64,000 nt of DNA, taken from positions 128,154,714 to 128,218,713 of the forward strand of contig NC_073691.1 in the NCBI RefSeq assembly GCF_029784155.1, given 5' to 3'. The stretch is from Uranotaenia lowii. Its lineage: Eukaryota; Arthropoda; Insecta; Diptera; Culicidae. The notes beneath the pieces are model-generated. The model was not told where the DNA came from. It saw only the letters and a list, made by a program, of their open reading frames with translations, and searched no databases. Position numbers and translations under genes: made by a program. Position 1 is the stretch's first letter, and every line of letters begins with the position of its first letter. Shown here piece by piece: positions 35,590 through 46,486 of the stretch.

Positions 35590-38289
35590 ATGGAAGCTTG
35601 GAATATATGTCCTTTTAAATTCAACCATCTCCATACAACACAAATTCGGACAGAATGGCATAAATGGCGACGCAATTTCGAAGTTATTGTAGCAGCTGCA
35701 GGAGAGAAAAATGCAACCAGATTGAGAAACATTTTGCTAGCCAAAGGAGGTGTTGAACTCCAGGATGTGTTTTATTCACTTTATGGTGCAAATGTTGTTG
35801 AGGATAAAGCGCATAATGTTGACCCTTTTAGGGTAACTGTTGATAAATTTAAAAAAAAAATATACTTATACCATATATTTACATTATATGGTAAAATTTT
35901 AGGTAGCTATCGCAAAACTCAATGAATTTTTCTCACCTAAACATCATGATTCATATGAACGAAACGAATTCTGTAAACTGTTTCTTCAAACGGGACAAGA
36001 TGGTGAAAAAGAGCCACTATCAAAATTTCTTACTCGTTGTTTGGAACAGGCGAATAAATGTAATTTTGGTAAATCGGAAGTGGAAAGTCGTGAGTTAAGG
36101 ATAATTGACAAAGTTATTCAGCATTCTTCACCGGAAATGCGAGAAAAATTACTTCAAGAAGAAAATTTATCCTTAGCTCAACTTACAAGGATAGTAAGAT
36201 CGACAGAATCGATTAAATTTCAAGCTCTTACAATTAATGAGATTTCCGAACCCAATTATTTTCAAGTTAATTCCAATGTGAATAGAATTCAAGATCTCAG
36301 AAATATTTTAAATAATATATGTTACCGGTGTGGAGATAAAAATCATTTTGCCAACGATGCATTATGCCCAGCTAGAGGGATAAAGTGTCCAAAGTGTTCT
36401 AAAATGGGACATTATCCTCAATGTTGTAAGTCTACTGGAAAACAGTTGACTAGCAAGCGTCAACATTCGGATTTTTTTTTCAACAACAGAATAAGAAATT
36501 TAAATCACACAACGTACGAATGATAGAATCATCAGAGAACAATGTTAGTCAAGATCAACAGAGTTTCATTTACCAAATTGGAGATGGTGACGAAATGATG
36601 TGGTTGAAAATTGGTGGTGTGCTCATCCAAATGCTAGTAGATTCTGGTGGTTCCAAAAATATCATCGATTTCACCACTTGGAAATACATGAAGCAACAAG
36701 GAGTTAAAGTTCGTCAGCCTGAGCGTCTACCTAACACCACTCTTCGTGGTTATGGTACATTATCAAAACCTCTACAAATATCAACAGTGTTTGAAGCAGT
36801 CATATCTGTTGATGGTTTCCCACAATCGGAGCAAGTCGCTACGTTCTTTGTCGTTGTTGATGAAGCACAGCCTCTACTTGGCAAAGAGACTGCCAAATTA
36901 CTTGGTGTGTTGACAGCTGGATTACCCAAATCAGTTAACTCTGTTGTTTCACTTGAAAAACGTCCATTTCCAAAAATGATAAATGTTCCATTACGCATAC
37001 CTGTAAATTCGAACGTAAACCCTGTAGCACAACGTGTTCGTAGACCACCTGTTGCTTTGCTGTCTAGGATTGAAGAAAAGATTGCTCAATTGTTGGCCAA
37101 CGACATCATAGAACCAGTTGGAGGTGGAGCTACATGGGTATCTCCGTTAGTTACCATTCTCAAGGATAATGGTGATTTACGTTTATGTGTTGACATGAGA
37201 CGCGCCAATCAAGCTATTCTTAGAGAACATTACATGATGCCAACTTTTGAAGATTTTTTGCCACGACCGAAGTCTGCTAATTTTTTTAGTCGTCTAGATA
37301 TAAAAGACGCTTTTCATCAGGTAATTTTGTTTACTGAAATATTGAAAGATCTTTGTGTTTCTGATATGTATTTAAAATTGTGTGAAATATAGTTTTTGTT
37401 TGTTATTGATTGATTTTCAGATTGAATTAGAAGAATCCTCCCGATATATTACAACATTTATAAGCCATAAAGGATTATTTTGCTATAAGCGTTTAATGTT
37501 TGGAATATCATGTGCACCTGAAATGTTTCAGAAGACTCTCGAACAAATATTGATTGGTTGTGAAAATTTTATCAATTATATTGATAATATTTTCGTTTAT
37601 GGCGAAACTCAAGAAGAACACGACCGAAGTTTGACACAAATATTAGCTGTTTTAAAAGTCGTAACGTTCTCCTCAATAATCAAAAAATCATCTTCAAAGT
37701 ACGCGAGATAGAATTTCTAGGACATAAGATTTCAGCTGAAGGAGTTCGACCGATGGAGAACAAAAAAGGCTTTTTGCAAAAATTTCGCAAACCTAGAACT
37801 TCAGAAGAAGTTCGAAGTTTTCTTGGACTTGTAACGTATATTGGCAAGTTTATTCCGAATTCAGCTGAGGCATCAAAAATTCAACAGGGAGATAAAGTTT
37901 TAATGGACAATCTAGTTCCATTAAATAAATTATCAACTAAGTTTGGGAAAACGCAGTTTACCGTTACAGAAAGAGTGGGTCCAAGAGCGGTTGTGGAGGA
38001 TGATTCAGGGAGATCATTCGAATGAAACGTAGCCCATTTGAAGCGAATACCGTTAGAACAGGACTCCAGTTTTGAAATTGAAGATCTCGATGAAGCCACG
38101 CTAATAGATGCACAGATAACGAATGACGAAGTATCAGCAAATGTACCAGAACTTGATATTACTAATCCATTAATATCACCAACCGTTGCTGAAGTCGGGG
38201 GAAGGTTGTCCACTAATCGCGAACGTCGCAAGCCTTCAAGATTCCAGGATTATGTCATGAAAGTTCAACAAACCTCAAACTTTGCTTAA
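35590..38289 (+). pseudogene. decayed Ty3/gypsy gag-pol with two GT-AG introns
   Basis: Gag starts at the ATG 35590. A 70-nt intron (35833-35902) interrupts gag in phase 0. Gag then continues to two zinc knuckles (CYRCGDKNH.. and CPKCSKMGHYPQCC). The pol frame begins after a -1 shift at a T9 run (36472-36480). It holds a retropepsin-like DSGG active site and an RT that carries a second intron of 100 nt (37321-37420) exactly after the AFHQ codons. Lesions: the catalytic box reads YIDN, where the family has YIDD; there is a frameshift near 37657; RNase H and the integrase core are deleted (junction near 37866), so RT is followed directly by the integrase C-terminal region; and a TGA lies at 38023-38025. 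No LTRs were found. The copy cannot be active. The introns are unexpected in an LTR element. Confidence 0.8.
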
Positions 38290-39664
38290 ACTAAACGAGA
38301 TATGGTGATTACTTGTGATCACTAAGTCAGCATGGTCATCATTTGTAATATTTTATAGTAGGCTTTTGACTGAAAATACATTCTTGGATTATACATCATA
38401 TTTCAAAGACGTGTTTTACTGTTAATAGAAACTCTGAAATACCACAGGTATAATGGCCATTTGACATAAAATTAAAGGTGTTGAATTTACCACATGCCAA
38501 AGTGGCATGCGAACCGGGCAAGGAGATTGTCCCTAGCTTTGAATAAACCTAGAAACACGGGGTCTTCCTACTAGGGCTTTGAATAAACCTAGAAAGAAGG
38601 GGCCGTCCTAAAATGATGGATCAAAACTTCGAGAAAGCCTCCTCATGCTTCGCGTTTAAACTAAAATGAAGTAAAGTCCTTACGCTTCGGCCAGAGGATT
38701 GTCGCTGGCTTTGGGTAATCCTAAAAGCACGGGGCCTTCCTAGAAACTGGATAAATAGAAAAAAAACTAATGTATTTTCATACAATTTTTAATATTATCT
38801 TATTCTGCCGCTGCCGGCAAGTCTGTCCCATATGCAAAAACAACGAACCGAGAAAAACGGCTTTAAAGATTTTTATAAACTTTCGTGGATTTCTCGGTTG
38901 AAACTTTACCTTTTCTACTTCTTTCTTCACAGATATTAAGATAATTGTTGTAGAATTTCGTCCAATGTGTTTTTGATTTGGAAGTTGTTTTTGCGGAGGA
39001 GAAAATAATAATGGGACAGCCTTGCGAGTATATTCCGCAAGCGGATTAAATATACCCGCAAAGCTGTCCCATATTTGGCTTTTCTTTTGTCAGTTGATCA
39101 TTTGATTCTCTCTATCTGAGCTGTATTATTCACTTTACTGGTTGTTTACTAATGAAAATAAGTTTGAAATGATGTTTCTGACATGTTTAGATAGTCAAAG
39201 ATAAAGAAAATTTATCGTAAGAATTGAGTGGGTCTAAAATAAAATGAATAACAACGTTCCATGAATAAAACAACCTGTACCATCATATTTTGGAAAGTTT
39301 TTCGGTCGACTATCTTTTTGGAAAGACTATAAATACCTTCAAATTAAATTAATGCTGAATCAGAAACAGCAAAGTATCTTGGCTGCAAATATTTGATGAG
39401 AAAAATCAATTTAATATGTCTTAAGCGTGTGCTACCAGGTACGCGTATTTTTGTTCATAGATTTTATTAAAGTCCAAGCAGCAAGTAACAGCATGACAAA
39501 AATCTAAAAAATATGACCTTGAAGCTGACTATTTTCCATGTTTTACAAAGAACAATTCAATAAGATTCATATGAAATTTAAAAAAAAAACAGTTTGATGG
39601 AATTTACCCATTAGGCTAAATTTAGCTTGTAAAAATTATGGAGATTGATATTTTTAACTTTACT
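38290..39664. other. intergenic DNA with small tandem and MITE-related repeats
   Basis: The phrase CTTTGAATAAACCTAGAAA recurs at 38539 and 38577, each followed by a G-rich 'ggggccttcct'-like segment also seen near 38736. At 38811-39075, words CTGTCCCATATGCAAAAAC and inverted TGGGACAGC relate this part to the TACTGCCCC element family at 59474-60278. No gene is seen. Confidence 0.45.
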
Positions 39665-40164
39665 NNNNNNNNNNNNNNNNNNNNNNNNNNNNNNNNNNNN
39701 NNNNNNNNNNNNNNNNNNNNNNNNNNNNNNNNNNNNNNNNNNNNNNNNNNNNNNNNNNNNNNNNNNNNNNNNNNNNNNNNNNNNNNNNNNNNNNNNNNNN
39801 NNNNNNNNNNNNNNNNNNNNNNNNNNNNNNNNNNNNNNNNNNNNNNNNNNNNNNNNNNNNNNNNNNNNNNNNNNNNNNNNNNNNNNNNNNNNNNNNNNNN
39901 NNNNNNNNNNNNNNNNNNNNNNNNNNNNNNNNNNNNNNNNNNNNNNNNNNNNNNNNNNNNNNNNNNNNNNNNNNNNNNNNNNNNNNNNNNNNNNNNNNNN
40001 NNNNNNNNNNNNNNNNNNNNNNNNNNNNNNNNNNNNNNNNNNNNNNNNNNNNNNNNNNNNNNNNNNNNNNNNNNNNNNNNNNNNNNNNNNNNNNNNNNNN
40101 NNNNNNNNNNNNNNNNNNNNNNNNNNNNNNNNNNNNNNNNNNNNNNNNNNNNNNNNNNNNNNNN
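39665..40164. other. assembly gap (500 N)
   Basis: A placeholder-length gap inside the presumed last intron of presenilin. It could contain the missing final presenilin exon. Frames drawn through it are meaningless. Confidence 0.98.
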
Positions 40165-41858
40165 GTCGAGAGCACGGAGCGAACTGAATTTTATCAATTA
40201 ACATTCATGCATTCAAAAGTTATTCACAAAACAAATTGGTGCATTTTCTCGAATACACTCCAGAGCAAGTTCACTGGTGTTGGAAAAAAATGGTAGAAAT
40301 TCTGACATTTTGAAAATTTTACCATGCAAAAATGTTTTCAAGATCTTGGGGCGTTGAATTTTTTTACAACACTGTTTCTATTTCAGCCGTATGTGATAGA
40401 AATATTGCTGTTTTTGCATCACAGCATGCGAAAATACAACATGTCGTGTTGTAAAAAAACTAGAAGGCCACAGATCTTGAAAATGTTTAATTTCATGAAA
40501 TGTTTTTGCAAGGTGATATAAATTAATAAATTCCCTGGCTATGCAAAGCAGTTTTTTTGAGATTTTTTATTCTCATCTTACGCTCCTCATACCTAGCTTT
40601 CAAATAAGCAGTAATAAAAAGTGAAAAAAAAAAATTGAAAAAAAAAATGTATTACATCGAATATATTTTCTGGGGTACAAGTCAGGTTTGTGCTTTGTTT
40701 ACATGAATTGTACTGAAAGAATCAAGGAATATTTTTCACCCAAGATTATATTTATTGTAACTTCCAGTACATCTATGACGATTTTTTAATGAAAATGTTT
40801 GTTGTTCCATAAAATTGTCCATACAAAAAAAAAAAGGATTTTGGATCGCTTCCAAAATTTTTATTGGTATTTCTGGCAGCAAAAACAACAACAAAAAAGT
40901 TAGGAAAGGTGCCCTCGTTCTCACGCACACCTACGTATGGAATAACTCAAAAGCCGTCTAGGCTGACCCCGCGACTTTTTGACGCAGTTGCATGAAGCAA
41001 CGAACACTCACGGCGTCTTATAACTGAGGAAATGTCGAAGAGGTCGAAGATCAGGTGCCGTCTGATGCGGATCACTATTAACTTTACATACTATATCAAG
41101 CTCTGAGGCTTCGTATGGCACACCATTTCAAAAGCAACACTACTTATAGTGTTCGACGTCTAAGAATGAAATAAAAGAATGTCCATCGTCAACAAATGAA
41201 CTAAGATGTATTCCGTCGTCCAAAACTGAACTTGAAAATATTAGATGATTAAAAAATTGATCAACAGGTATTTGATTGGCTAAAATAGATCACACTGAGG
41301 ACTGCTACCGCGATAATAATTATCGCAAAGCACGGTTTAGCCTATTGCGATCGATAGTTGGACGGGTTAAGTTCAGTTAACAAAGCCGGATTTTAGATCA
41401 TGGCAATCGGTTGTAACTTGAGTATAACATATGGATAGCGATGATATTTTATAGGAAAGGTTAACACATGGCAAATAATTGAAACAGTGACCTTAAAATT
41501 AAACATACGTTTTGAAAAGGGGGAGGCCGTACCATTTGTAGAAATGTATGGCCAACCCCGATTGATGTCAGCAATCACTAGGCATAACAACCTCTCCAGT
41601 ATCCTGCTATCGCTATTTTTTTTTTCTTTTTGATAGGAGTTTAACCCGTTAAGGTCATTCTTCCTCGCTGCTATCGCTATGATAAAGAGTGCTCCGTGCC
41701 AAAACTATTCAAATAGATCCGAGCGCCAACTAACGGTGTTCCATGCGCACGCCTTATGGCAACTGCAGCCTTGTTTCTACTTACTTCATGAGGCATAGCA
41801 TAGCATGTTTTTCAATTGATGCATACTTACGAGATACTACTGCAATTATTGTACTTAC
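40165..41858. other. readable part of presenilin's last intron or 3' flank
   Basis: I looked on the minus strand for the presenilin PAL motif and the conserved C-terminal segment and did not find them. The word ATTTTATCAATTAACATTCA at 40188 and the following 'tgcattcaaaagttattcac' match, inverted, the repeat at 10030-10075. Confidence 0.5.
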
Positions 41859-44325
41859 CACTAAAATAGCTACGAAGCATGCTATCGTAGTGTTCCAATC
41901 ACCATAACTCGATGCCTTTCCTACCAGCACTGAGTAGAAAATGAAATCACCGAGACCCAGCTTGATACCGCCTGTAAGTAACCAAAACGAAAGTGTAAAC
42001 CCCATGCTGTCACCCTAGCAGAAGAATTGGATGAGTATTTATTTCTTACGCTCTTCAGGTTGCTCGTAGAGAGGAATCTGCTGGGAATCGGCCGTACCCC
42101 TGTTACCGGCGCCAGAACTCGTCGTCACCGTTCGGTATTCTGGTCGATTAGGATTAGCAGCAATGTTGGCTTGAACTTCGATCTGCCGACGGGCCACACG
42201 CTGTTCGCTACCGGAGGACCACTCCTGCGTGAAACCACTGGTTTGATCTAAAGAGTGAAAAATTTCATTTAAAATCATGTAAGAATTTTTTAAGCATCGT
42301 CTAGTTTGCAATATAAGTTCTTTTGTGATACAAGTACCCTCATCCTTGAATAAAATTAGATTGCACCAAATTTTTCCTGCTCTCCCTTCTCCCTCTCCCT
42401 CTCTATGCAAGGACCGGCGAAATTAAAATAAACAATTGTTTTACCCGGGAGCGAACCTTGCTCCGGTCTTATAAGACCTGCCGCAGAATTGACACGATAC
42501 GAAACCATTGGCATACCTTCTGCGCTGTTTTGTTGAGCAGATTGATGTGTGCCATGTCCGGTAGTCGTCGTAGTTGTTGTACTGTGTGCCGGCGATCCTG
42601 TTGAGCCATAACTGGGGACTGTGGTTCCCGAAGTGCCACCACCGGAACCGATTGTACGCTCCCCGCGGGTAAGAGATTCTTCACTGGGGTCCATATGGGT
42701 ACCCATGTATGAGTACATGATAGTAGCTGTAATAGGGGGTGTAATTTTATACGTTTCTTATAATTGTTTATTAGATTAAGAAGGTTACTTACAAGAATAG
42801 ATCAAAGCGGGAAAAATTTGTTCGTTGCGCTCGTGTGCAGTTTCCACCAAAATTCGAAGAGGTCCTTTTGGAGTTAATACAGCAATCAAATCTGTTGAAG
42901 AATTGAGGAGGAATTATGTAACCTTTTGAATGAACAAAAAGTTTAACGTACCCCAAATGGAGATTACAGCTAGCACTACCCAAGTCGTCCATTCGGGTAG
43001 ATATTTGATGAAAACCAACGCCATCAGTGCGGCAACGAAAATAAGATAACCTTGTTGTAACCGTAAGGGTCCGCGCCAGTGAATTGAAATCATTCCCACC
43101 ACACCGAAGTTCCACATCAGTAGCAATGCCGTTGGATAATCGAACGGGATGTTATACGCCCGCAGTACCTCTTCCAGATACAGATAACTAAATATAAACA
43201 ACAACAATAGCGAGGACATAATCAACCACCCGTGGATGATCTTGTAGCAACGTCGTTTGTACAGGACAATTAACAATATTGTCATTATAACGATCACGGT
43301 CATCAAGATCAGGGAATTAGCGAGGGCGTTCCAGATTTTTGTTCCCGTATCTTCGGAAAGTTCATGGAATGGTGTATAAACGAGATACACATCTTTGGTG
43401 GAGTAAAAATTGATTGAACTGATAGTGGCCACCACGACCACCATACAAAGTGTTACCGGAACGAACAGTTTGATCACATGTTGGGCACCGTATTTCAAAC
43501 CTTCCTCTTCTTCCTCCCGCTGCCGGTCGTTGGGACCGCTTGGACCATTTGCTCCAGTTGGAGGGCGCAATTGGCCTCCATCACCCGCCGATGCTGTTGG
43601 CCGACTGTTGGGATCGCGAATCGTCACATTCGGAACGACATCGTTTGTCTAAAAAGAAATTCGAATAAAATAAATCTGAAACTTCTATTCTAGACCTTGC
43701 AAAACAGTTCCATGTAACTTCAAGGCTACCGATTCCAATAAATAAATTAAATTAAGGTACACCGGGGCAAGTGCAAACGTTCAGTTTGTTTTCTGAATCA
43801 AAAAAAATCTTCTAGAAATTGTTGTTTAGGCCTAAACAAACAATCTGACCTAGATAAACTAAATTTCCCTTAAATGATTTGCTAAAAACACTGTAATGTT
43901 TGTTTACACACGAATTCAAGTTCGTAGGTACTAGATATGAAAAGCGTGTTTTTATTTAGCATATTTTGACTACAAAAAAGGGGCATTCAAATCCGCTTTC
44001 TCCAAAATTATTCAGCATTATTTTGGAATGGTCAATAATAGTTTTTGAAGATATACTTATTTTTCTAGGACATTCGAAAGTTTAACTATGGTGAAATCCG
44101 TTTGAACCTGCTCCGACCATTACAATAAATGAATGCAATATAGATTACCCCGTATGATGGATGTGTTGCTCCAATGACATCTTGAGGCACTTTCTGCCAG
44201 CGTTTTCGAGGGCCTCTGCCGTCGGTCGAATCCCCTGCGCCGGAACCGGTTCCAGGTCCACTAACGCCCCCTGGCCCACTGCTATTGAGCGTTGCAGGAT
44301 GATCGATGTTTATGTGACCATCCAT
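41859..44325 (-). CDS. Psn: Presenilin, catalytic subunit of gamma-secretase (3' end missing)
   Basis: Presenilin is the intramembrane aspartyl protease of gamma-secretase, which cleaves Notch and other type I membrane proteins. Six exons are readable: 44325-44149, 43648-42952, 42891-42793, 42726-42445, 42247-42050 and 41971-41859. All have GT-AG borders and compatible phases, giving 522 residues. TM1 is about 116-136 and TM2-TM6 run from about 165 to 300. The first catalytic Asp is in SIWDLIAVL (about 292). A Thr/Gly/Ser-rich cytoplasmic loop of about 200 residues follows, then [11 protein letters not shown] with the second catalytic Asp (about 493) and [21 protein letters not shown]. The final exon, with the PAL motif and C-terminal helices (about 50 residues), is not in readable sequence and may lie in the N gap. 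The start ATG at 44325 gives an acidic, Gly/Ser-rich N-terminus typical of insect presenilins. Confidence 0.97.
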
Positions 44326-44786
44326 TGTTGGCTACCACGGCCGTGCCTTCGCGTTATTTTAGATGGAAACAGCTATTGAGGAGAAATTAGTGTTATTCCA
44401 AACAATGATTCATTAATAGGCGATGGAAGCGCTGCCGAATTTGGGTGATGGTTTTGCATTAGTGCAAGTGGGATGCAGCTAAATTTTCACCCAACTTTTG
44501 ACAGATCTTACGGGGTTTTCTTAAGGAGAGAAAGAATAACTTTTCGATTCCATCGCCCATTGGAAGACGCACAACGAGCACCACACTGAGCGTTTTTCCC
44601 AGTCTACAATCTATGAAAGAGTACAGTCTTGAACCGAATTCATCGAGACAGCCGATAAGAAGGACTTTTCTTATATTTTAATAGAGAAATTACTGCTCAA
44701 CTGGTTAAACTATTGAAAAAAACTAACGTTTATAGTCAACAAATACTGCTGTGCGTATACGTACGATTCGAAAAATTTCACTCGTA
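44326..44786. promoter_or_regulatory. presenilin 5' flank
   Basis: Immediately upstream of the presenilin ATG on the minus strand, so it should hold the 5' UTR and promoter. I could not pick a TATA box or initiator with confidence. Confidence 0.35.
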
Positions 44787-46070
44787 CACCCTTAGAAAAT
44801 AGTACACAAAAGTATGTAAAAAGAAGTCAAAACAACCCGTAAGTGCAGGAAGCCACTAGGGTAACGGACTTATTTTAGACCAGTGGACCAATTTTGGACC
44901 ACCTTGTCTAGCTCTCTTATAAAACAAATAATCATGAATTTTTTTAGCAAATACTGTTGAAGCCCTGACACTTAATGTAATGCACTAGTTTTTTTCATTG
45001 TTAGTTGGTTTGTAAGAGAGCTAGACAAGGTGGTCTAAAATTGGTCCACTGGTCCAAAATAAGTCCGTTACCCTAGTATGTAAAAAATATTTTACGAAAA
45101 AGTATGTAGCAAGGCTGGTACGGACGAGTATGTAGAAAGTACTCAAAAGTATGTTAAAATCACATAGATCAGGAGAATCACATACAGTGGAAAAAAATTT
45201 AATTAGAAATTTAAAGACAAGGAATTCTTTCAAATTGAGGATGCTTAGTTAATACATTCAAAGGAAAGTTTATTATCTATCAATAATGAACGGTCTTATA
45301 TTTAATATCAAGAGTTCGCGATTCATATTTCACTTTTTCCCTCTAGTTTGTTCAAAAGATCCAGCTATTTTCATTCGTTTTTCTTCAGGGTTTCTGTTGA
45401 ATGACTGTGGAATGATGGATGACATGGAAGCCATATTTTGATTCCACATCGATATCTCTGGTTCGTACACTTGAACCGGTGTCCATGGGGTAAACATCCT
45501 GGCCGAACATGAAGTGGATATTCTAAAGGAGATTGATATTGAAATTAGTTGTAATTTTTTCAGAACAATTGAGGAAATATTACCTTATATACTGCCGATG
45601 TACTTTATTTTGAAGCCCATATAGCTTTAACGGGAATCAATTGCATCAGGTTGCGGATTCCCGATACTTCGATACCAATCTTTCGGTTTCGATGATGAAG
45701 TAAATTTGGCTGGCGGTGGACATCAAAATTCTAAAAAAAAAAGGTTCTGATGACTAGACCAAACGTCGTAGAGCTTAGTTTCTCACAGGTAAGGCTCGAG
45801 CAACAAAATGATTCGAAGCAATTCTTCCGTTAATTCGTAAAGTTTTCGCGACACACACAAATTGAATGTTTTGATATTTACCAGAGCAGGATACCGCTAA
45901 GACTGATTTCCAATTTTACATATTTTGAAGTTGTTTCCACAGTAAGGGCCTCCAAAAACAGAAAGAACATACAAAATATGTAATTTCTGGTACTCACTTC
46001 TACGTAAAAATGTTCGTTCTTCAAAGTATGTACTTTTTACGGTCTCAACCCGTAAAATTTTCTAAGAGTG
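44787..46070. mobile_element. TA-flanked TIR element with gene-like passenger sequence
   Basis: The left end CACCCTTAGAAAATAGTACA and the right end (complement CACTCTTAGAAAATTTTACG) are inverted and flanked by TA. A smaller MITE (44859-45073) is nested inside. The minus strand of 45350-45740 has coding-like sequence (for example FGQDVYPMDTGSSVRTRDID in 45390-45530). It also has a CTTTAG acceptor-like site near 45525 and an AAGGTAATAT donor-like site near 45580. No transposase is identified. It lies between the divergent presenilin and PELP1-like genes. Confidence 0.6.
44859..45073. mobile_element. 215-bp MITE, GGGTAACGGAC family, TA duplication
   Basis: A compact copy of the family seen in the 27-34 kb complex. 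The left end GGGTAACGGACTTATTTTAG and the right inverse (…AATAAGTCCGTTACCC) are about 60 bp each, with a short unique centre. TA flanks both sides (44857-44858, 45074-45075). Non-autonomous; Tc1/mariner-type target preference. Confidence 0.9.
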
Positions 46071-46249
46071 TATAAACAAAAGAGCCAAATCGCTGACGCA
46101 GCCTTATACACGCCAAAAGCAAACTATCAAAATTTGTCCAAACGAGAACTAAACTCAATGAGTAGAATGTGGCTGGAAAACAGACTCAACGCGGCGAAGG
46201 AAATGTCAATTTGTTTCGCCGCTCGAGTTCGCATAGACTGCGTCCGTAA

Positions 46250-46345
46250 ATTTTCCGCCAATTCGCATCGCATCGCAACGGTTTTCCGGGCCTTCCGAAA
46301 ATCAGGACAAATCCTGATTTATTAGAACACCTGGCACCTCTGTGT
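46250..46345. mobile_element. hAT-like terminal fragment upstream of the PELP1-like gene
   Basis: On the minus strand it reads CAGAGGTGCCAGGTGTTCTA followed by two AATCAGGA/CCTGATTTT words, similar to the end of the repeat at 53848-53940. It lies about 140 bp before the PELP1-like start codon and so may sit in its promoter. Only one end is present. Confidence 0.45.
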
Positions 46346-46486
46346 ATGAGTGGCCGTAAAATGAGCGAAGTTGAGTAACTGTTTACCAATTTTCGGAGTC
46401 ATTAAATTTTGCTGCACGTGTTTTAGCTGCCTAAAATTTCAAAGTTTATCCTAAAAAAAATAACGTAAAACAAGCAAACAGTAGAA

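Noticed and set aside
35300..38700. LTRs flanking the gypsy copy
   Set aside because: I looked for matching direct repeats on both sides and saw none; only short unrelated tandem repeats.
39611..40204. Several overlapping open frames through the second gap
   Set aside because: Made of N; artefacts of the 500-N placeholder.
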